A stretch of 64,000 bases of DNA from assembly GCA_963969395.1 (NCBI GenBank), contig OZ017801.1:6574501-6638500 (forward strand), given 5' to 3'. The DNA is from Pseudoscleropodium purum (taxonomy: Eukaryota; Streptophyta; Bryopsida; Hypnales; Brachytheciaceae). Below, piece after piece: positions 59,017 to 64,000 of this stretch. Position numbers and translations under genes: made by a program. The first letter of the stretch is position 1. Every line of letters begins with the position of its first letter. Below the pieces are notes generated by a model. The model was not told the DNA's origin. It searched no databases and saw only the letters and a list, made by a program, of their open reading frames with translations.

Positions 59017-62000
59017 ATGGGGAGGGACAAGCACCGGGAGAAAGACCGGGAAAAGGAGCATTACGGCGAGAAAGAGCATCGCGAACGGGAGAAGGAGAAA
59101 GAGCGCAAGCACCGAGAGCATCGTGAGAAGCGTAGCGAGCGGGATGTGGTTGAGAAGGAGCGAGAGGAGCGGAAGCGGAGTAGGCGCGAGGAAGATGGAG
59201 TTGGCGTGGAGGTCAAGGAAAAGGAGCGCGATAGGAAGGGGCGCGATAGGGATCGAGAAGGGAAGAAGGAGAGAGAGGCTGAAGAGGAGCGCGATCGGAA
59301 GCGGAGGAAGAAAGACGAAGATGAGAGGAGGGAGAGGGAGAGAGAGGAGCGAGAGGAGCTTGAGCGCGAGATGGAGAAGTTGAGGGAGCGTGAGTGGGAG
59401 ATTGAGAAGGAGAGAGAAAGAGAAAGAGAGAAAGCGAGAGACAGAGAGAGGGACAAAGAGAAGAGCAGGGACAAGCATAGAGAAAGAACGAGAGATAAGG
59501 ATAGAGATCGGGAAGATAAGGAAAGGGATCGCGAGAGGAAGAGGAGAAGGAAGGACGAGGAGGCTGATTTGAAAGTGAAAAGGGAACAACCTGACAACGA
59601 TGAAGATCCTGAGGAGGAACAGAAGAGGCTCGATGACGAGGCGGACAAGAGGCGACGGAGAGTTCAGGAGTGGCAAGAGCTTCGTCGGCGGAAAGAGGAA
59701 GAGGACCGACAGAAGAGAGGAGTATTGAAGGATGAGTCAGATATTGTATCGTCGCCTAAGAACGTGAAGAAGACTTGGACTTTGGAAGGTGAGGATTCTG
59801 ATGATGAAGACGATGCAGTTTTGCCAAAATCTGAGGGCATCAGAGTAGCAGTCTTCGAGAATGGAGACTTGGTGATGGCCGATGTAGGGGGGAATGGAAA
59901 CGGGAGTTCTGAAGGAAAAGTTGCGAAGGGAGTTATTCCGAAGCTAGAAGAGAACGACGAGAAGATTGCTTCTGCACCAATTCATACTGTCAAGGTTAAA
60001 CAAGAAGTGGAGGAGGAAGAGGTTGATCCACTTGATGCGTTCATGAACTCAATTGCCATCCCAGAGGTAAGCTGGCAATACATACCATCCTTCGAACGTC
60101 GTGAAGTAGCTTGTTATTTTGAGCATGTACATGTACGTTTCGTTGCTATTTATTTTGATGGGATATGATGTATCTGCACTGTGTGTGAACTGTCTTTTGT
60201 ATTATTATATCCACATATTTCTCCTTCTGCAAGTTGTCATCGTCTTCATGATTGATGTTTTTGTAATCTTTTAGTTGAGAACGGAATCATGAGAATTAGA
60301 CTAGGGTTACAGGAGCTGAATCCATGTTTTTCCCTTCTCCATGCTTCTGATTGTGTACCTGAATATGCAGGTGAGCAATGCTGAGCCTGTTGAAGCCCCG
60401 GAGGCTAAACCAGTTGTTGTTAAACGAGGTTCTAAAAAAGGGCAAGAGAACGGCAGATCAGTTAAGCGAAGTACGAGGAATACCATCGGTCGAATAATTC
60501 CTGGGGATGATTCTGCCTCTGAGGATGAAGATGACGGGGAAGGTAATTCGCTATATATTTCTTCCGTTTTAGGTTGATGGATTTGAAAAGTTGAGCTACA
60601 TCATGTCGGTGCGATCATCAGTGGTATTATTTAGATTTCTAGTTCACGATTGTGGTTCAGTACAATCATTCAGGTTATTTTCTGCATCTGTGGCAATTTT
60701 TTCTTCATGTCGACATTCTCACATGTGAACCTTGATCTCTGCGGTGCAGGAAAGGAAGGAGACGAAGACGACGATGAATTTTTGAAGAGGGTCAAGAAGA
60801 CCAAAGCAGAGAAATTAGCTATCGTGGATCATTCCAAGATCCAGTATCCCAATTTTCGTAAAAACTTTTACATCGAGGTTAAGGAAATATCTCGAATGAC
60901 CCAAGAGGACGCTGCTGCTTACAGGAAAGAGTTAGAGTTGAAGATTCGTGGGAAGGATGCTCCTCGCCCATTGAAGACTTGGAATCAGACTGGATTGAAT
61001 AACAAAGTCTTAGATGTAATTAAAAAGGCCGGCTTCGAGAAGCCAATGCCCATTCAATCCCAGGCTATTCCAATTATTATGAGCGGAAGAGATTGTATTG
61101 GCATTGCAAAGACAGGATCTGGTAAAACGTTAGCTTTTGTGCTGCCAATGCTCCGGCACATCATGGATCAGCCACCCCTCCAACAAGGGGATGGACCAAT
61201 TGGATTGATCATGGCTCCCACAAGAGAGCTTGTGCAACAAATCTATAATGACATAAGGAAATTCTCTAAGGTTGTGGGTTTGACATGCGTGCCAGTATAC
61301 GGTGGTTCAGGTGTAGCCCAACAGATCAGCGATCTCAAGAGGGGGACAGAGATTGTGGTGTGCACACCTGGCCGTATGATCGATATTCTTTGTACAAGTG
61401 CCGGCAAAATTACTAATTTGCGGCGTGTCACTTATCTTGTTATGGATGAAGCTGATCGTATGTTCGACATGGGTTTCGAACCTCAGATAACTCGTATTGT
61501 CCAGAATACTAGGCCAGACAGGCAGACTGTACTTTTTTCTGCAACTTTTCCAAGGTAAGACACATAAACTGTTTTTACAATTATATGCTTGTTGCCTTTT
61601 TGTACGGATGAGATGCTCAAGTCTGATTAATGAGATGCCAACTTTTAGGGGTTGAGAGATTGTCGCCTGTTCACTTGTTACATTTTAGAGACCAGATGCA
61701 GCCAGAACCTAGTTATCCGCAGCTATCATCATGATTCCTCGAGCATAAGTACGCACCGGTTTTGTAATCAAATTTGAAAAGATTTCTTGCATGGTATTTT
61801 GTACTGATTAGGTACTGTGTTCTTGAATTTTTCAGGCAGGTGGAAGTTCTTGCTCGCAAAGTCTTAACCAGGCCTGTGGAAATTCAGATTGGAGGACGGA
61901 GCGTTGTGAACAGTGATATTGCGCAGACTGTGGAAGTTCGGCCTGAGAGTGAACGATTTTTACGACTACTTGAGCTTCTTGGAGAGTGGTACGAGAAAGG

Positions 62001-63453
62001 AAAAATCCTTGTGTTTGTTCATTCTCAAGAGAAGTGTGACACCTTGTTCAAAGACCTGTTGAAGGCTGGTTATCCATGCCTTTCCCTGCATGGTGCCAAA
62101 GATCAAACGGACAGAGAGTCTACCATAACAGATTTTAAGACAAGTGTATGTAATCTCATGATAGCTACAAGCATTGCTGCTCGGGGTTTGGACGTCAAGG
62201 AGCTTGAGCTGGTGGTAAATTACGATGTTCCTAATCATTATGAGGACTACGTGCATCGTGTGGGCCGCACAGGCCGTGCTGGACGCAAAGGGTGTTCAGT
62301 CACCTTTATATCTCCAGAGGAGGAGAGGTATGCGCCAGACCTTGTGAAGGCACTAGAACTTTCAGAGCAGCCAATTCCAGAGGACTTAAAGAAGCTTGCG
62401 GATGATTTTATGCTGAAAGTTAAGCAGGGAAGTGAGCAAGCCCATGGAAGTGGTTATGGAGGAAGTGGGTTCAAATTTAATGAAGAAGAAGATGAAGCCC
62501 TCAAGGCAGTAAAGAAAGCCCAAGCCAGAGAATACGGTTTTGAAGAAGAGGATGACAAAACGGACTCAGAATCTGACGATGAAGGCATTCGTAAAGCGGG
62601 TGGAGAGATGTCACAGATGGCCAACATGCAAGCGGCAGCTCTGGCTGCAGCTGCAAAGGCTGGCCTGCCATCAACAATGAACCCGGCAATAGCTGGTAAT
62701 CCACAGCTACAAGCAGCTTTGACAAGTATGGCTCAAGCTGCTGCGGCCAATCAAGCAGCCACTCAAGCTTTACCTGGAATGTCCTTCCCTGGCGTGGGAG
62801 TGCCAGGACTTGCAGGCATGAGTATGAACGGGATGTCTGGGATGCCTGGAATGTCTGGAATGCCTGGGATGCCGATGGTGCCGAATATGGCACAGCTCAT
62901 GGCTTCAATGGGCATGTCCAATATTGGGCAAGTTCCAAATATGCAGCAAATTGCTAATCACATGGCGCTGGCTAATATGGCAGGTGCCATGGGCCATGTA
63001 GGTTCTCCAATGTTGGGTATGGTTGCTGGCGCATCAGCAACAGCTGGATTGCCTGATGGAAATCCAGCTGCTCGTGCTGCAGCTATGGCAGCTGCTTACA
63101 ACCTTCAAAACAGCTTGGCGAAGATCCAAGCAGATGTTGCCCCTGAGAGTTACGAGATAGAGCTTGAGATTAATGACTTCCCCCAGCACGCCCGCTGGAA
63201 AGTTACTCATAAGGATGCTTTGGGGCAGATTAGTGAATGGACAGGAGCAGCCATCACTACCCGGGGTCAGTATTTCCCACCCGGAAAGGTCCCGGCACCT
63301 GGAGAACGAAAGCTTTTCTTATTTATCGAAGGTCCTACGGAAGCCTCTGTTAAAAAGGCCAAGGCAGAGGTGAAACGCATTCTGGAGGAATCAACCTCAG
63401 CGGCTATTCAACTTCCAGGGCCAGCCCAACCTGGAAAATACTCGGTGTTGTGA
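59017..63453 (+). CDS. RH42: DEAD-box RNA helicase RH42 / PRP5
   Basis: Four exons (59017-60066, 60371-60542, 60750-61554, 61836-63453) close in phase to 1,214 residues; Arabidopsis RH42 has about 1,170. PRP5/DDX46 helicases remodel the U2 snRNP so that it can pair with the branch site. Residues 1-190 are a long Arg/Asp/Glu/Lys-rich coiled region. Exon 1 ends near a DPLDAFM motif, conserved in PRP5 and linked to SF3B1 contact. The helicase core has PMPIQSQAIP (Q motif), AKTGSGKT (527-534), PTREL (564-568), DEAD (640-643), SAT (671-673), then IAARGLDV and HRVGRTGRAGRKG. The C-terminal third has an Ala-rich and a Met/Gly/Pro-rich linker and a KH-like end domain (YEIELEINDFPQHARWKVTH). The start codon is the first ATG in frame with the Arg-rich region. 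Confidence 0.95.
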
Positions 63454-64000
63454 GACACTGAAATCTGATTTGGAGCACTTATGTCGGCCCAGAATGGAGT
63501 ATCAAAAATTCAATTCAAGGTTCCTCAGGTTGTTCAGAAAGTGTCCCCTTGTGTCATTGTTTACCAGCAAGTCCCTTTTCTGTTACAGGCGCTAGTTTTA
63601 GGACTGGTCAGCGGGCTTTTATTTGACATGAGTGACCAACTTACGCTGTTTGAAAGTTCTTGGCCTTTCCATAGTCGTCGTCAGAAGTACTAGTTTTAAT
63701 AGCATGTATATAGGTTCTTGTCACATACTTGGGTTGTGCATCAGGAGTTTGACTTGGACGAATTATTGTCGGTTTGCAGCTTATGCTTGGGGGCGATGTG
63801 TGCTGTCCGATCATATGTGAGTACTCCCAATATCTCAAGGATATGGATGTCTTCCGAGACGTAATTTTGCTTTCATGTCTGGACCCGTGTCCTATACATC
63901 GACCCGTTTCAGGCCAGAATTGGAGTGTATTTTGACAGCAGTAGGAGCCAATCAAGTCTGCATTTACAGATTGGTTACTGGTTACATTGGAGATTTATCA
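63454..64000 (+). other. 3' flank of the RH42 gene
   Basis: GC-moderate sequence that most likely contains the 3' untranslated region of RH42. Short open frames here have no family resemblance. Nothing else is recognised up to the window end. Confidence 0.5.

Noticed and set aside
58939..59676. Long minus-strand open frames rich in Leu or Ser opposite RH42 exon 1
   Set aside because: They are the antisense image of the Arg/Glu/Lys repeat coding of RH42 (CGN/GAG/AAG codons). No domain is present and the plus frame is clearly the gene.

Overview
The window looks like nuclear DNA of a land plant. Six conserved plant genes with short introns sit as GC-moderate islands in very AT-rich, repeat-filled DNA. 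The plastid-targeted and NDH-linked genes fix it as a photosynthetic plant. A bryophyte, perhaps a moss, is my guess from the compact genes, the AT-rich spacers and the transposon mix; this is inference only. No bacterial, organellar or viral genome features are seen.

Gene islands, left to right: (1) a PH1-like pleckstrin-homology protein (199-2325, minus, 5 exons); (2) a plastid-type serine hydroxymethyltransferase (6577-10741, minus, 11 exons); (3) an NHL-repeat membrane protein (19153-21827, minus, 6 exons), head to head with (4) an NFD2-like RNase III-fold protein (22623-24041, plus, 3 exons); (5) a PNSB2/NDF5-like mutarotase-fold protein of the chloroplast NDH complex (24951-27550, minus, 3 exons), convergent with the previous gene; (6) the spliceosomal DEAD-box helicase RH42/PRP5 (59017-63453, plus, 4 exons). 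I built exon models by hand from reading frames, splice sites and family sequence. In every gene the exon phases close without a break.

The rest is mobile DNA. From 2.8 to 18.7 kb there are small inverted-repeat elements, one of them a near-perfect 289-bp palindrome with an exact 8-bp target duplication. There is also a LINE-like remnant, an array of diverged tandem repeats and the tail of a decayed Helitron. From 28 to 39 kb a TTA-type miniature element family, two CACTA-like miniature elements and a large inverted-repeat structure are nested in one another.

The most interesting part is 40.5-58.4 kb. It is an old Helentron-like element carrying, in order, an RPA-like OB-fold gene, an OTU-like protease, a HUH Rep, a PIF1 helicase and an endonuclease/exonuclease/phosphatase (EEP) domain. 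A 9,671-bp hAT transposon (45505-55175) has landed inside its Rep gene. This hAT carries a decayed BED/DUF659 transposase with a long charged tail on the minus strand and a protein-kinase-like cargo gene on the plus strand. A CGGACGG-type GC-rich motif is clustered at both hAT ends and again upstream of each of the two genes. That looks like a shared recognition or control sequence in an otherwise AT-rich element. All element genes carry in-frame stops, so the copies here are probably dead; intact relatives elsewhere in the genome would be the ones to study.
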